Shown here in pieces: positions 8,990 to 17,285 of a stretch of DNA of 37,708 nt. The stretch is taken from assembly GCA_017472365.1 (NCBI GenBank), contig JAFUQN010000107.1:1-37708 (forward strand), written 5' to 3'. A program made the translations under genes and the position numbers. This DNA is from Bacillota bacterium (lineage in GTDB: Bacteria; Bacillota; Clostridia; Peptostreptococcales; Anaerovoracaceae). Every line of letters begins with the position of its first letter. The stretch's first letter is position 1. Under the pieces are notes generated by a model. The model had not been told where the DNA came from, did not search any database, and saw only the letters and a list, made by a program, of their open reading frames with translations.

Positions 8990-9096
8990 TGTTATAATAT
9001 AAGATAATCTTCAATTTGAAGACCGCCGGACACGGGGTTCGGCAGTATGGTTTGGCACGTTTTGAAAGACTCGTGCAAAGTTAGGAGGAATTGATT
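8990..9096 (+). promoter_or_regulatory. Extended -10 promoter and structured leader of the CorC-like gene
   Basis: TGT-TATAAT (8990-8998) is an extended -10 element; no good -35 is seen. The roughly 90-base leader can form two hairpins, GCCGGA/TTCGGC (about 9025-9043) and GCACG/CGTGC (about 9056-9077), before AGGAGG at 9083-9088. It matches no riboswitch class I can recognise. Confidence 0.5.
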
Positions 9097-10461
9097 ATGG
9101 ATCCCAGTGGACCCAGTATACCTGTGCAACTTGGTTTTCTTGTATTTTTGACGCTGATCAATGCGTTCTTTGCTTCGGCCGAAATGGCTTTTGTATCTGC
9201 AAATAAGAACCGCATTAAGATTCTTGCGTCCGACGGGAATAAAAAAGCACTGTTATTACAGGATTTGTTGGAGGAGCCAACCAAATTTTTATCTACGATC
9301 CAGGTAGCGATTACCTTTGCAGGATTTTTATCCAGTGCATCCGCAGCCACCGGTATGGCTGACGATCTTGGAGGAATTCTGATGAACTACGGTGTTCCGT
9401 ATGCTTCACAGATCTCTGTTGTTCTTGTTACTGTGATATTATCTTACTTTACTTTAGTATTCGGTGAACTGTTTCCGAAACGTTTGGCAATGCAGAATGC
9501 AGATAAGCTGGCACTGCTGTTCGTACGTCCCGTTTTTCTGATTTCAAAGCTTTTGTCTCCCTTCGTGAAAATCTTATCGGTTTCGATTTCCGTGCTGATG
9601 AAACTTTGTGGAAGAGATAACTACCAGGTGGATGGAGAATATTCGGAAGAAGAAGTCAAATCCATGCTGGACGTTGGTACAGAATCCGGACAGTTGGATG
9701 AAGCCGGCCGTGAAATGATCGAAAGTGTATTTGAATTCGATGATGAACTGGCCTATGAAATCATGACACCGAGAACCGACGTTTATATGATCGATATCAA
9801 TGATCCCCTGGAGGAATATCTAGACGAGCTTTTGGAAGAAAGATATTCCCGAATTCCGGTCTATGATGAAGACAGTGATGACATTATCGGTATTCTTTAT
9901 ATGAAGGATTTCATGATCGAAGCCAGAAAAGTTGGATTTGAACATGTTGATATTCGTCCTTTATTGCAGAAACCTTACTTCGTTCCGGAAAGTAAAAAGA
10001 TCAATGAACTCTTCGATGAACTGCAGCGTTCGAAAATGCGTATTGCAATGCTGATCGATGAATACGGCGGATTCTCCGGTATTGTTACGACAGAGGATAT
10101 CATTGAAGAAATCGTAGGTAGTTTGGATGATGAATATGACGACGATGAGCCACAGATGGAACAGGTAGATGAAAATACCTATTTAGTTGATGGCCAGTAT
10201 GCTTTGGATGATATCAGCGATGAGCTGGACATTCATCTGGATTCAGAAAACCATGAGACTGTGGGTGGCCTGATCATTGAACTTCTCGGAGAGATTCCTG
10301 ATGAAGAAGAGGATGAAGGTATCGTTGTAGAATACGAAAACTTTACGTTTACCATCGTTGAGATCAAAGACCGACGGATCGAAAAATTAAAAATGGAGAT
10401 CCATCGTCCCGGAATGAATGAAGAAGAGATTGAAAATGAGGATAAAAATTTCGAAAAGTAG
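9097..10461 (+). CDS. CNNM/CorC (HlyC) family membrane protein with CBS domains
   Basis: Integral membrane protein of the DUF21-CBS-CorC_HlyC architecture, a family associated with Mg2+ (and other divalent cation) homeostasis; the 'hemolysin' name is historical. Of 454 residues, about 1-190 form the DUF21 transmembrane domain, with a small-residue first helix (NAFFASAEMAF) and the conserved GELFPK. Residues about 215-345 hold the CBS pair (EIMTPRTDVYMI, RIAMLIDEYGGFSGIVT), and the acidic C-terminal CorC_HlyC domain follows. ATG 9097 is chosen because AGGAGGA ends 8 bases upstream; the in-frame TTG at 9091 is too close. It has its own promoter and terminator, so it is a single-gene unit. Confidence 0.9.
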   Translation: MDPSGPSIPVQLGFLVFLTLINAFFASAEMAFVSANKNRIKILASDGNKKALLLQDLLEEPTKFLSTIQVAITFAGFLSSASAATGMADDLGGILMNYGVPYASQISVVLVTVILSYFTLVFGELFPKRLAMQNADKLALLFVRPVFLISKLLSPFVKILSVSISVLMKLCGRDNYQVDGEYSEEEVKSMLDVGTESGQLDEAGREMIESVFEFDDELAYEIMTPRTDVYMIDINDPLEEYLDELLEERYSRIPVYDEDSDDIIGILYMKDFMIEARKVGFEHVDIRPLLQKPYFVPESKKINELFDELQRSKMRIAMLIDEYGGFSGIVTTEDIIEEIVGSLDDEYDDDEPQMEQVDENTYLVDGQYALDDISDELDIHLDSENHETVGGLIIELLGEIPDEEEDEGIVVEYENFTFTIVEIKDRRIEKLKMEIHRPGMNEEEIENEDKNFEK

Positions 10462-10500
10462 ATTCGTACTCAAGCCATAAAAATTCAACTTCAAAACATC

Positions 10501-10539
10501 AAAACCGTAGTCAGACAAATCTGGCTGCGGTTTTCTTTT
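10501..10539 (+). terminator. Intrinsic terminator after the CorC-like gene
   Basis: A 15-bp stem with two G-U pairs (10501-10515 with 10520-10534), a CAAA loop and a TTTTCTTTT tail. It lies 40 bases after the stop codon. Confidence 0.9.
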
Positions 10540-10553
10540 ACTGAATAAAAGGG

Positions 10554-10582
10554 TTGAATAACAGTTCAGTAATTGATAAAAT
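10554..10582 (+). promoter_or_regulatory. Sigma-A-type promoter for the DUF1015-glyA operon
   Basis: TTGAAT (10554-10559), exactly 17 bp, TAAAAT (10577-10582). The leader of about 80 bases contains a CGGCCG/CGGCCG inverted repeat (10621-10626 and 10640-10645) ahead of AGGAGG at 10658-10663. Confidence 0.65.
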
Positions 10583-10670
10583 GATGAATAAGGTCGTCTT
10601 TTGTTGAATTACGAAGTATACGGCCGGTATCTTCAATCACGGCCGATTAATAATATCAGGAGGTTATCAT

Positions 10671-11906
10671 ATGCCAATCGTAAGACCTTTTAAAGCCATC
10701 CGTCCCGCAGAAGATGTGGTTTCCAGAGTTGCTGCACTTCCTTACGACGTTTACAACAGAAAGGAAGCATGCGAAGTCGTAGCAAAAGAACCCATGAGCT
10801 TTCTGGCTATCGACCGTGCAGAAACACAGTTTTCTGCCGATGTAAGCACATATGCTCCGGAAGTATACGACAAAGCACGTCAGATGCTGGATGAAGCCAT
10901 CGAAAAGGGTGTATTTGTCACCGATGAAAAGGCATTTTACTACATTTATGAACTGACCATGAATGGTAAGAGCCAGACCGGGATCGTAGCTTGTTCTTCC
11001 ATTGATGATTATCAGAATAATATCATCAAAAAACACGAAAATACCCGTGAAGAAAAGGAACAGGACAGAATTCGCCACGTTGATACTACCAACGCCCATA
11101 CCGGTCCGATTTTCCTGGCTTACAGAGCTGTTGATGTGATCAACGAAGTCGTTGACCGCGTTAAGACGGAAAAAGCTCTATACGATTTCACCTGTGATGA
11201 CGGTGTTCGTCACGCAGTCTGGGTCATCAAAAATGATGAAGATGTAGCGACCATCGGCGAAGCATTTAAGGCAGTTCCCTGTACTTATATTGCTGACGGT
11301 CATCACAGATGTGCTTCTGCAGTTAAAGTTGGTCTGAAGAGACGAGCTGAAAACCCGGATTACACCGGTGAAGAAGAATTCAATTTCTTCCTGTCCGTAC
11401 TGTTCCCGGACGAACAGTTGTATATTATGCCTTACAACAGAACCGTCAAGGATCTGAATGGCTATTCCAAGGAAGAATTCATGGCTAAGATCGGTGAACA
11501 TTTCACTATTGAAACCCGTGAAGCTGCTGTTGAACCGGAAACAAAGGGAACATTCGGTATGTATCTGGACAAGCAGTGGTATCTTCTGACAGCAAAGCCG
11601 GAAATTCTGTCTGATGATCCTGTTCAGGGTCTGGACGTGTCTGTTTTACAGGACAATCTTTTGGCACCGATCCTGGGGATCGGAGATCCCAGAACCGACA
11701 GCCGTATCGATTTTATCGGTGGTATTCGCGGCGTAGGTGAATTGGAACGCAGAGTTGCCGAAGATATGACCGTAGCGTTCTCCATGTACGCTACATCGAT
11801 CCAGGAACTGCTGGACGTTGCTGACGCGGGATTATTGATGCCGCCCAAGTCCACCTGGTTCGAACCGAAGCTGCGCAGTGGTATCTTTATCCACAGACTC
11901 AGCTAA
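10671..11906 (+). CDS. DUF1015 family protein
   Basis: Member of the DUF1015 family, whose biochemical function is not established. The 411 residues start with [12 protein letters not shown], a typical opening, and contain the family hallmark [11 protein letters not shown] near residue 210 and NTRxEKEQDR near 123. There is no signal peptide or membrane segment, so it is predicted to be cytoplasmic. ATG 10671 follows AGGAGGTT. It is first in a two-gene operon with glyA (29-base gap, no terminator between). In other Bacillota and Bacteroidota DUF1015 genes often sit near serine-biosynthesis genes, so the glyA neighbour is consistent with a role in serine/glycine one-carbon metabolism (inference only). 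Codon use suggests good expression. Confidence 0.9.
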   Translation: MPIVRPFKAIRPAEDVVSRVAALPYDVYNRKEACEVVAKEPMSFLAIDRAETQFSADVSTYAPEVYDKARQMLDEAIEKGVFVTDEKAFYYIYELTMNGKSQTGIVACSSIDDYQNNIIKKHENTREEKEQDRIRHVDTTNAHTGPIFLAYRAVDVINEVVDRVKTEKALYDFTCDDGVRHAVWVIKNDEDVATIGEAFKAVPCTYIADGHHRCASAVKVGLKRRAENPDYTGEEEFNFFLSVLFPDEQLYIMPYNRTVKDLNGYSKEEFMAKIGEHFTIETREAAVEPETKGTFGMYLDKQWYLLTAKPEILSDDPVQGLDVSVLQDNLLAPILGIGDPRTDSRIDFIGGIRGVGELERRVAEDMTVAFSMYATSIQELLDVADAGLLMPPKSTWFEPKLRSGIFIHRLS

Positions 11907-11935
11907 TTATAAATTATCACACAGGAGTTATTATC

Positions 11936-13177
11936 ATGCATAGTTTTAATGAAATCGTTACTGTAGATCCTGAAATTGCATCTGCGATCCAGGATGAAAT
12001 GACACGTCAGAGTGAACATCTGGAGCTGATTGCTTCGGAGAACTGGGTCTCCAAGGCTGTTTTAGCCACCATGGGAAGTCCTCTGACCAATAAATATGCC
12101 GAAGGATATCCCGGAAAGAGATATTACGGCGGCTGTCACTGCGTTGACGTAGTGGAAAATTTAGCAATTGAACGCGCCAAGGAACTGTATGGCTGCGATT
12201 ATGCAAACGTTCAGCCTCACTCCGGTGCACAGGCCAATATGGCGGTATTTTTCGCCGTTCTAAAGCCCGGTGATACTGTCATGGGTATGAATCTGGATCA
12301 CGGCGGCCACCTGAGCCACGGTTCTCCGGCCAACCTGTCCGGAAAGTATTTCAATGTTGTAGGCTACGGTGTCAATGACGAAGGTTTTATCGATTACGAA
12401 CAGGTGAGAGCACTGGCTCTGGAACACCGTCCCAAGATGATCGTTGCCGGAGCAAGCGCTTACGCCCGCACCATCGACTTCCCGAAGTTCCGTGAGATTG
12501 CCGATGAAGTGGGAGCATGTCTCATGGTGGATATGGCGCACATTGCAGGTCTCGTAGCTGCAGGAGTTCATCCCAGTCCGTTCCCGTATGCAGATGTGGT
12601 TACCACAACGACACATAAAACACTGCGCGGTCCCCGTGGCGGAATGATTCTGTCCAATAAAGAAGCCAATGAAAAATATAACTTTAATAAAGCGATTTTC
12701 CCCGGAACCCAGGGTGGCCCTTTGATGCACATTATTGCAGCGAAGGCCGTATGTTTCAAAGAAGCGCTGACCGAGGAATTCAAAGCATATCAGAGACAGG
12801 TCGCTTCCAATGCGCAGGCGCTCTGTAAGGCACTTCAGTCCAGAGACATTAAAATCGTTTCCGGTGGTACGGATAATCATTTGATGCTGGTGGATTTGAC
12901 CAACTACGGTCTCACCGGTAAAGAAGTGGAAAAGTGGCTGGATCAGGCACATATCACCGCCAATAAAAATACGATCCCCAACGATCCCCAGTCTCCCTTC
13001 GTAACCAGCGGTCTGCGTCTGGGAACTCCCGCTGTGACCACACGCGGTCTGAAGGAAGAGGATATGGATCAAGTGGCAGAAGCTATCGCTCTTGTGATCA
13101 AGAGCCGCGGCGAAGCCATTGAAGCTGCAAAAGCCATCGTAGCTGAACTTACGAAGAAGTATCCTTTGGATCTCTAA
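11936..13177 (+). CDS. glyA: Serine hydroxymethyltransferase
   Basis: PLP enzyme that converts serine and tetrahydrofolate to glycine and 5,10-methylene-THF. The 413 residues match the family length. Recognisable parts are [42 protein letters not shown] and the PLP-lysine motif [14 protein letters not shown] with the Schiff-base lysine at K228. The ATG at 11936 has AGGAG about 10 bases upstream. It follows the DUF1015 gene on the same transcript and is closed by a long hairpin terminator that also overlaps the spoIIIAA start region. Confidence 0.97.
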   Translation: MHSFNEIVTVDPEIASAIQDEMTRQSEHLELIASENWVSKAVLATMGSPLTNKYAEGYPGKRYYGGCHCVDVVENLAIERAKELYGCDYANVQPHSGAQANMAVFFAVLKPGDTVMGMNLDHGGHLSHGSPANLSGKYFNVVGYGVNDEGFIDYEQVRALALEHRPKMIVAGASAYARTIDFPKFREIADEVGACLMVDMAHIAGLVAAGVHPSPFPYADVVTTTTHKTLRGPRGGMILSNKEANEKYNFNKAIFPGTQGGPLMHIIAAKAVCFKEALTEEFKAYQRQVASNAQALCKALQSRDIKIVSGGTDNHLMLVDLTNYGLTGKEVEKWLDQAHITANKNTIPNDPQSPFVTSGLRLGTPAVTTRGLKEEDMDQVAEAIALVIKSRGEAIEAAKAIVAELTKKYPLDL

Positions 13178-13194
13178 TTTCTAAACAACAGAAT

Positions 13195-13223
13195 GAATAA
13201 CCTCTCTGTCATAATCATACATT
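13195..13223 (+). promoter_or_regulatory. Candidate sigma-E promoter of the spoIIIA operon
   Basis: GAATAAC (13195-13201), 14 bp, CATACATT (13216-13223) resembles the sigma-E consensus of B. subtilis (about KMATATT, 14-15 bp, CATACANT), and spoIIIA is sigma-E-controlled there. The -10 lies at the hairpin loop, so RNA starting near 13230 would lack the 5' arm and leave the Shine-Dalgarno free. Inferred from sequence only. Confidence 0.55.
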
Positions 13224-13246
13224 GATTGTGACGGGGAGGTTTTTTT
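13199..13246 (+). terminator. glyA terminator hairpin overlapping the spoIIIAA start site
   Basis: An 18-bp stem with three G-U pairs and no unpaired base: 13199-13216 pairs with 13224-13241, loop ATACATT, then a run of seven T (13240-13246). The ATG of spoIIIAA follows immediately at 13247. The 3' arm contains the spoIIIAA Shine-Dalgarno GGGGAGG (13233-13239), so read-through RNA would have this site paired. Confidence 0.88.
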
Positions 13247-14161
13247 ATGGACAACATTCAACGGATTTTTCGTCAGGTTCCGTATTCAGTCATGAAGGAT
13301 CTGGAACAGGTTCCGTCACATCTTTGGAACAGCGCAGAAGAATTACGGCTGCGTCGTGGATATCCTGCTACTCTTGTATCTTCAGGCGATGAATTTCTGC
13401 TTTCGGGCGATGTGCTCGGAAAAGTTACACAGGATTTATTAAACAATATTATCAATAAATTTCTTAATTACTCAGAATACGCGCATGATGAAGAAATGCG
13501 CTGTGGATATATCGCCTTGGAAGGGGGACACCGTGCTGGATTTTGCGGACAGGTCGTCTCTGAACGCGGATCGATTGTATCGATACGAAATATTTCCTCG
13601 ATCAATATCCGTTTCGCCAGGGAAATCCCTGATGCGGGTGTTGGAGTTTTTCCTGTCCTATTTGATGAAACAGGGCGATTTCAGAATACGGTGATCGCCG
13701 CACCTCCCGGTTGTGGAAAAACTACGCTATTGCGCAACCTGATCCGTTTATTAAGTGACCGAAAATATACCGTCGCTGTCTGTGATGAACGAAATGAAAT
13801 TGCAGGGACTGGATCAGACCAGTTTGCGTTTAACTTAGGTTCTCGCGTTGATGTTATGAGTCACTGTTCCAAAACAGAAGGTATGATATTAATTCTTCGC
13901 AGCATGGGTCCGCAAATACTGGCAACCGATGAAATCGGCAATGCCGAAGAAATACAGGTGCTTCGGCGAGTGGTTGCCGCGGGAGTCGGACTTTTGACTA
14001 CAATTCATGCCGGTTCATTTCAAGATCTTCTCGTTAGTCCCCTTGGTCCGATGATTTGTGAGGGATCGATTGGGCGAATCTTGTTTCTCAGCGACCGGCC
14101 AAGACGTGGAACGATCACTGGTATCTGGAAAAAAGAACAGGCGGAAAGGAAAAAACTATGA
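13247..14161 (+). CDS. spoIIIAA: Stage III sporulation protein AA, secretion-type ATPase
   Basis: Mother-cell ATPase of the SpoIIIA-SpoIIQ channel, related to type II/IV secretion ATPases; it is needed for forespore development after engulfment. The 304 residues carry Walker A (APPGCGKTTL, near 150-160), Walker B-like ILATDEIGN near 225 and a conserved ARG/GFCGQ region. ATG 13247 lies 7 bases after GGGGAGG. Its stop overlaps spoIIIAB by 4 bases (ATGA). It is the first gene of the complete eight-gene spoIIIA operon. Confidence 0.95.
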   Translation: MDNIQRIFRQVPYSVMKDLEQVPSHLWNSAEELRLRRGYPATLVSSGDEFLLSGDVLGKVTQDLLNNIINKFLNYSEYAHDEEMRCGYIALEGGHRAGFCGQVVSERGSIVSIRNISSINIRFAREIPDAGVGVFPVLFDETGRFQNTVIAAPPGCGKTTLLRNLIRLLSDRKYTVAVCDERNEIAGTGSDQFAFNLGSRVDVMSHCSKTEGMILILRSMGPQILATDEIGNAEEIQVLRRVVAAGVGLLTTIHAGSFQDLLVSPLGPMICEGSIGRILFLSDRPRRGTITGIWKKEQAERKKL

Positions 14162-14673
14162 TCAAAGGGTTCACAGTAGTGATTCTCGGAACCGGATGTA
14201 CCGTGGCAGGGTTGTTACAAACATGGAATCTATGGGAACGAGTCCGTTCGATTCGCGATTTGCGCGAGTTGTTGCAGCTAATCAGTACGGAAATTCTGTA
14301 TGGACGCTGCGAATTAAAAAGCATATTCATAAAAGGATATCAGCAGGGTCCGGTTCCTTTGCGCTTCATTTGTCAAAGAGTCGCAGAATCCATGTCTGGA
14401 GAACGCTGGGACTCATTTTCTCTTTTATGGACAGATGCATGGAGTTCACATTTTTTAAAACAAAAGCGCTGGGAGGAACGGGATGTCTGGTTTCGCATGG
14501 GTCGTCAACTGGGACATGGCGGTGTAGAACAACAGGCTCAAATCCTGAAACAGTGCGAGAAAGAATTGGAGCGGCTGGAAGCGGCTGCACTTGTGGAATT
14601 TCAGACCCGTGGAAAAATGTACGGAGCGTTGGGTCTCTGTACAGGATTGTTTCTGGCGGTATTATTGGTCTGA
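14158..14673 (+). CDS. spoIIIAB: Stage III sporulation protein AB
   Basis: Inner-membrane-associated component of the SpoIIIA complex, structurally like GspF-type platform proteins. It has 171 residues, with an N-terminal hydrophobic segment (FTVVILGTGCTVAGLL) and a C-terminal one (GALGLCTGLFLAVLLV). Between them is a helical cytoplasmic region with the family-typical RELLQLISTEILYGRCEL. ATG 14158 overlaps the spoIIIAA stop and has GGAAAGGA upstream. Length agrees with the family. A longer open frame on this strand (14058-14690) is a shadow. Confidence 0.93.
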   Translation: MIKGFTVVILGTGCTVAGLLQTWNLWERVRSIRDLRELLQLISTEILYGRCELKSIFIKGYQQGPVPLRFICQRVAESMSGERWDSFSLLWTDAWSSHFLKQKRWEERDVWFRMGRQLGHGGVEQQAQILKQCEKELERLEAAALVEFQTRGKMYGALGLCTGLFLAVLLV

Positions 14674-14728
14674 GACAAGCATATAAATGATTCAGGACAA
14701 ACATATGAAACAACAAAGGAGGAACAAC

Positions 14729-14929
14729 ATGACGTTCGATGTGGATATCATATTTAAAATCGCTGCCATTGGAATCATTGTTGCAGTTTTAAGCCAGGTA
14801 TTGATTCGCGCAGGAAGAGAGGACCAGGCCATGATGACAACGCTGGCCGGAATCCTTGTGGTATTATTTCTGATCGTAGAAATGATCTATGAATTTTTCG
14901 AAACTGTAAAAACGATGTTTCAATTTTGA
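14729..14929 (+). CDS. spoIIIAC: Stage III sporulation protein AC
   Basis: Very small membrane protein (66 residues, two transmembrane helices) of the SpoIIIA channel. It opens MTFDVDIIFKIAAIGIIVA and carries the family feature of a central loop GREDQAMM before the second helix (TLAGILVVLFLIVEMIYEFF). The ATG at 14729 is chosen over the earlier in-frame codons (14687, 14705) because AGGAGG lies at 14718-14723 and the product then has the normal 65-68 residue length. Confidence 0.93.
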   Translation: MTFDVDIIFKIAAIGIIVAVLSQVLIRAGREDQAMMTTLAGILVVLFLIVEMIYEFFETVKTMFQF

Positions 14930-14948
14930 TTATCTGCAGGAGTACCCT

Positions 14949-15341
14949 ATGGAAGCATCAATGATAACGGTAACGTCCCTGGGATTGGTGGGACTGTCTC
15001 TGATTTTGATTGTCCGGAATGTAAACAAAGAAATGGCAATGATGATCACGATTGTAATCTCAGTTTTGATTTTAATGTATACCATGACGTGTCTGCAGTC
15101 ATTGCTGAAACAATTTTCTTCCTATTTTTCGGCACTTGAAGCCGGGTCGCAATATTATGCGATTCTGATCAAAGTCCTTTTGATTTCATATGCAGCCGAT
15201 CTGACAGCACAGCTTTGTCGTGATGCCGGTGAATCATCAATCGCCGGAAAAGTGGAACTTGCAGGAAAAGTGGTCATGTTTCTCACAGCATCTCCGGTTA
15301 TCTTTTCAGTCATTGAATTGATTTCTCAGCTGATTTCGTAG
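14949..15341 (+). CDS. spoIIIAD: Stage III sporulation protein AD
   Basis: Multi-pass membrane protein (130 residues) of the SpoIIIA complex, paralogous in fold to SpoIIIAC. Three or four hydrophobic helices are visible, with the conserved YAADLTAQLCRDAGESSIAG segment near residues 80-100. ATG 14949 follows CAGGAG. It lies 19 bases downstream of spoIIIAC and ends 12 bases before the chosen spoIIIAE start. Confidence 0.93.
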   Translation: MEASMITVTSLGLVGLSLILIVRNVNKEMAMMITIVISVLILMYTMTCLQSLLKQFSSYFSALEAGSQYYAILIKVLLISYAADLTAQLCRDAGESSIAGKVELAGKVVMFLTASPVIFSVIELISQLIS

Positions 15342-15353
15342 CGGGAGGTGCCT

Positions 15354-16427
15354 GTGGATTATAAACATCTGATTCTTCAACAATTAGAAGCTCTGGATCT
15401 GGATCCACTGTTCCAAATCGGTGAACGCATCCGTGACGGAACTGGTCTATTGATTCTTCCGGAACTTGAGCAGTGGATTTCCCAATTCCTTTCCGGAGAT
15501 ATGACCTGGGACTGGCAACCGCTGCTTTCGCAGCTGATGCGTCTCTGCGCAGGACAACTACGGGACAGCCTGTCTTCCTGTGCAATGATTCTGATCATCT
15601 GCATTTTATCCGGACTTTTGAACAGTCTGACCGATTCTTTTGGAAAACACACGGTTTCGAAAATCGGAAAAACAATTTGCATGTTAACTGTCTCAACAAT
15701 TGTTATCCGGGATTTTATTGAAGTCTTTCATTACTGTGTATCTCAGACGGATTTGATGATTGTCACAGTTCAATCATTATTTCCGGTTCTGATTCCACTG
15801 ACTGTTGCGTCAGGAAAGACAGTTACAGGAACGATCCTGAATCCGGCCATGGTGGGTGTGATTGCCATGATTTCTACAATCATGGATCAATGGATCCTTC
15901 CGGCTGTGTACTTTTCTGGTGCACTTTGTCTTACAGGACGGTTGATCGACCAAAGTTTTCTCAGAAAATCTGGAAAACTGCTGAAAGATGCGATCGTGTA
16001 TTCCGTTGGACTGACTGTGACGGTATTATCGGCATTTACAACGATCCAGGGAAGTGTGGGAAAAGCTGCGGATTCGATTCTAATGAAGACAGCACGGTTT
16101 TCTGTCGATAACTTCATTCCGGTGATTGGAGGCTTTGCTGCAGATTCCATGGATATGGTACTGAGCTGTACCGGTATGATCAAAAGTGTGATCGGGATCT
16201 GGGGCGTTTTGATGTTATTGGCTGTGCTGGTTACACCGCTGGTTAAAATGGGAGTGATCATCCTGATTTACCGTGTTTGTTCCATTTTGGCAGAAGCATT
16301 GACCGATCAGATGACGGCAGGTTTTCTCGAAGAAATTTCTTCAACTATCATGACATTGACAGTAATCTACACACTTATGGGAATCTTGTTTATTGTGTTT
16401 CTCAGTATCATTACCATCATCGTATAG
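15354..16427 (+). CDS. spoIIIAE: Stage III sporulation protein AE
   Basis: Large polytopic membrane protein of the SpoIIIA channel with a permease-like core. I take GTG 15354 as the start because GGGAGG sits at 15343-15348; the in-frame GTG at 15348 overlaps that site. This gives 357 residues. Six to eight hydrophobic segments begin near residue 75, and a conserved segment KTVTGTILNPAMVGVIAM is present. B. subtilis SpoIIIAE has a cleavable signal peptide and about 400 residues; this protein begins with a soluble helical region (DYKHLILQQLEALDLDPLF) and shows no signal peptide. Confidence 0.92.
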   Translation: MDYKHLILQQLEALDLDPLFQIGERIRDGTGLLILPELEQWISQFLSGDMTWDWQPLLSQLMRLCAGQLRDSLSSCAMILIICILSGLLNSLTDSFGKHTVSKIGKTICMLTVSTIVIRDFIEVFHYCVSQTDLMIVTVQSLFPVLIPLTVASGKTVTGTILNPAMVGVIAMISTIMDQWILPAVYFSGALCLTGRLIDQSFLRKSGKLLKDAIVYSVGLTVTVLSAFTTIQGSVGKAADSILMKTARFSVDNFIPVIGGFAADSMDMVLSCTGMIKSVIGIWGVLMLLAVLVTPLVKMGVIILIYRVCSILAEALTDQMTAGFLEEISSTIMTLTVIYTLMGILFIVFLSIITIIV

Positions 16428-16435
16428 GAGGAATT

Positions 16436-16837
16436 ATGGAATGGTTTCGAACAGTCGTATTGTTTATTACTCTTGTTGGATTTATCCAATGGATCAGTCC
16501 GGCCGGAGTTTTTGAACCGTATATTAAATACATCATATCGCTTTTGACTCTGGCAATAATCATATCACCGCTGGCTGATTCCGGGCATTTTCCTAAAGCT
16601 GATTCTGTGATTCATCTCCCGTTTGATATGACATTCAATGATCCGGGCTATGATGACACAACGGCCCGGTTACAGGAAATACAAAGGTTACAAACGGAAT
16701 CTCTGACACAGGAAAAGGAATCCGGTATAACAGGGGAGGATCCGGACGTATACATAGAGCAGGAATCCGTAAACAGCAGCAGTAAATCTGCGGAGACTCC
16801 GGAAATATCGAAAGGAAAGGGGATATCCGATGAATGA
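16436..16837 (+). CDS. spoIIIAF: Stage III sporulation protein AF
   Basis: Membrane protein of the SpoIIIA complex, 133 residues: two N-terminal transmembrane helices (about 5-25 and 32-50, with FEPYIKYIISLLTLAII) then a short acidic, probably extramembrane tail. It is shorter than the B. subtilis protein (about 206), lacking much of the C-terminal ring-building domain. ATG 16436 follows AGGAGG; longer in-frame extension to 16277 runs into spoIIIAE and is not used. It overlaps spoIIIAG by 8 bases. Confidence 0.9.
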   Translation: MEWFRTVVLFITLVGFIQWISPAGVFEPYIKYIISLLTLAIIISPLADSGHFPKADSVIHLPFDMTFNDPGYDDTTARLQEIQRLQTESLTQEKESGITGEDPDVYIEQESVNSSSKSAETPEISKGKGISDE

Positions 16838-17273
16838 TAAGATTTCATCGTTTGTTAAAGATAAGAAAAAATATTATATTCTGTTGATCATTGTAACGCT
16901 CACCGCGATGTTCCTGTTATCCTCTGACGTATTTTCGGAAGACAGGGACGGCCGTTCTCAAATCGTTGATTTGGATGGCGGAGAAGAGTTCCCGGTGAAT
17001 GTATCTTTGAAAACAGATGAGGAACTGCGACTGTCAAAGATGCTGTCAGAAATTGCAGGTGTCGGAAAAAATCATGTTATGATCACATGGCAGGAACGCG
17101 AAGAAACCGTATCTGTATTTTCTTCCGAGCCACAGATCCGTAAGATCCAGGGAGTGATCGTTGCTGCGGAAGGTGCATCCAATGATGTGATCAAACTGGC
17201 AATCACCGAGGCAGTAACATCAATATACGGAATTCCCACATCCAGTGTCATGGTTTTTCAATTAGAGCAATAA
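16830..17273 (+). CDS. spoIIIAG: Stage III sporulation protein AG
   Basis: Ring-forming component of the intermembrane channel, related to the EscJ/PrgK fold. The 147 residues comprise a short cytoplasmic N-terminus, one transmembrane helix (about 13-30, YILLIIVTLTAMFLL) and a C-terminal domain with LSKMLSEIAGVGKNHVMITW and the conserved KIQGVIVAAEGAS..VIKLAI. It is shorter than B. subtilis SpoIIIAG (229 residues), mainly lacking the long beta-triangle insertion. ATG 16830 overlaps the spoIIIAF stop and has AAGGGG upstream. Confidence 0.93.
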   Translation: MNDKISSFVKDKKKYYILLIIVTLTAMFLLSSDVFSEDRDGRSQIVDLDGGEEFPVNVSLKTDEELRLSKMLSEIAGVGKNHVMITWQEREETVSVFSSEPQIRKIQGVIVAAEGASNDVIKLAITEAVTSIYGIPTSSVMVFQLEQ

Positions 17274-17285
17274 GGGGGAATCAAA

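Noticed and set aside
9025-9077. Guanidine-II (mini-ykkC) riboswitch
   Set aside because: One hairpin loop contains ACGG, but the second lacks an ACGR loop and the downstream gene is not a guanidine-related one.
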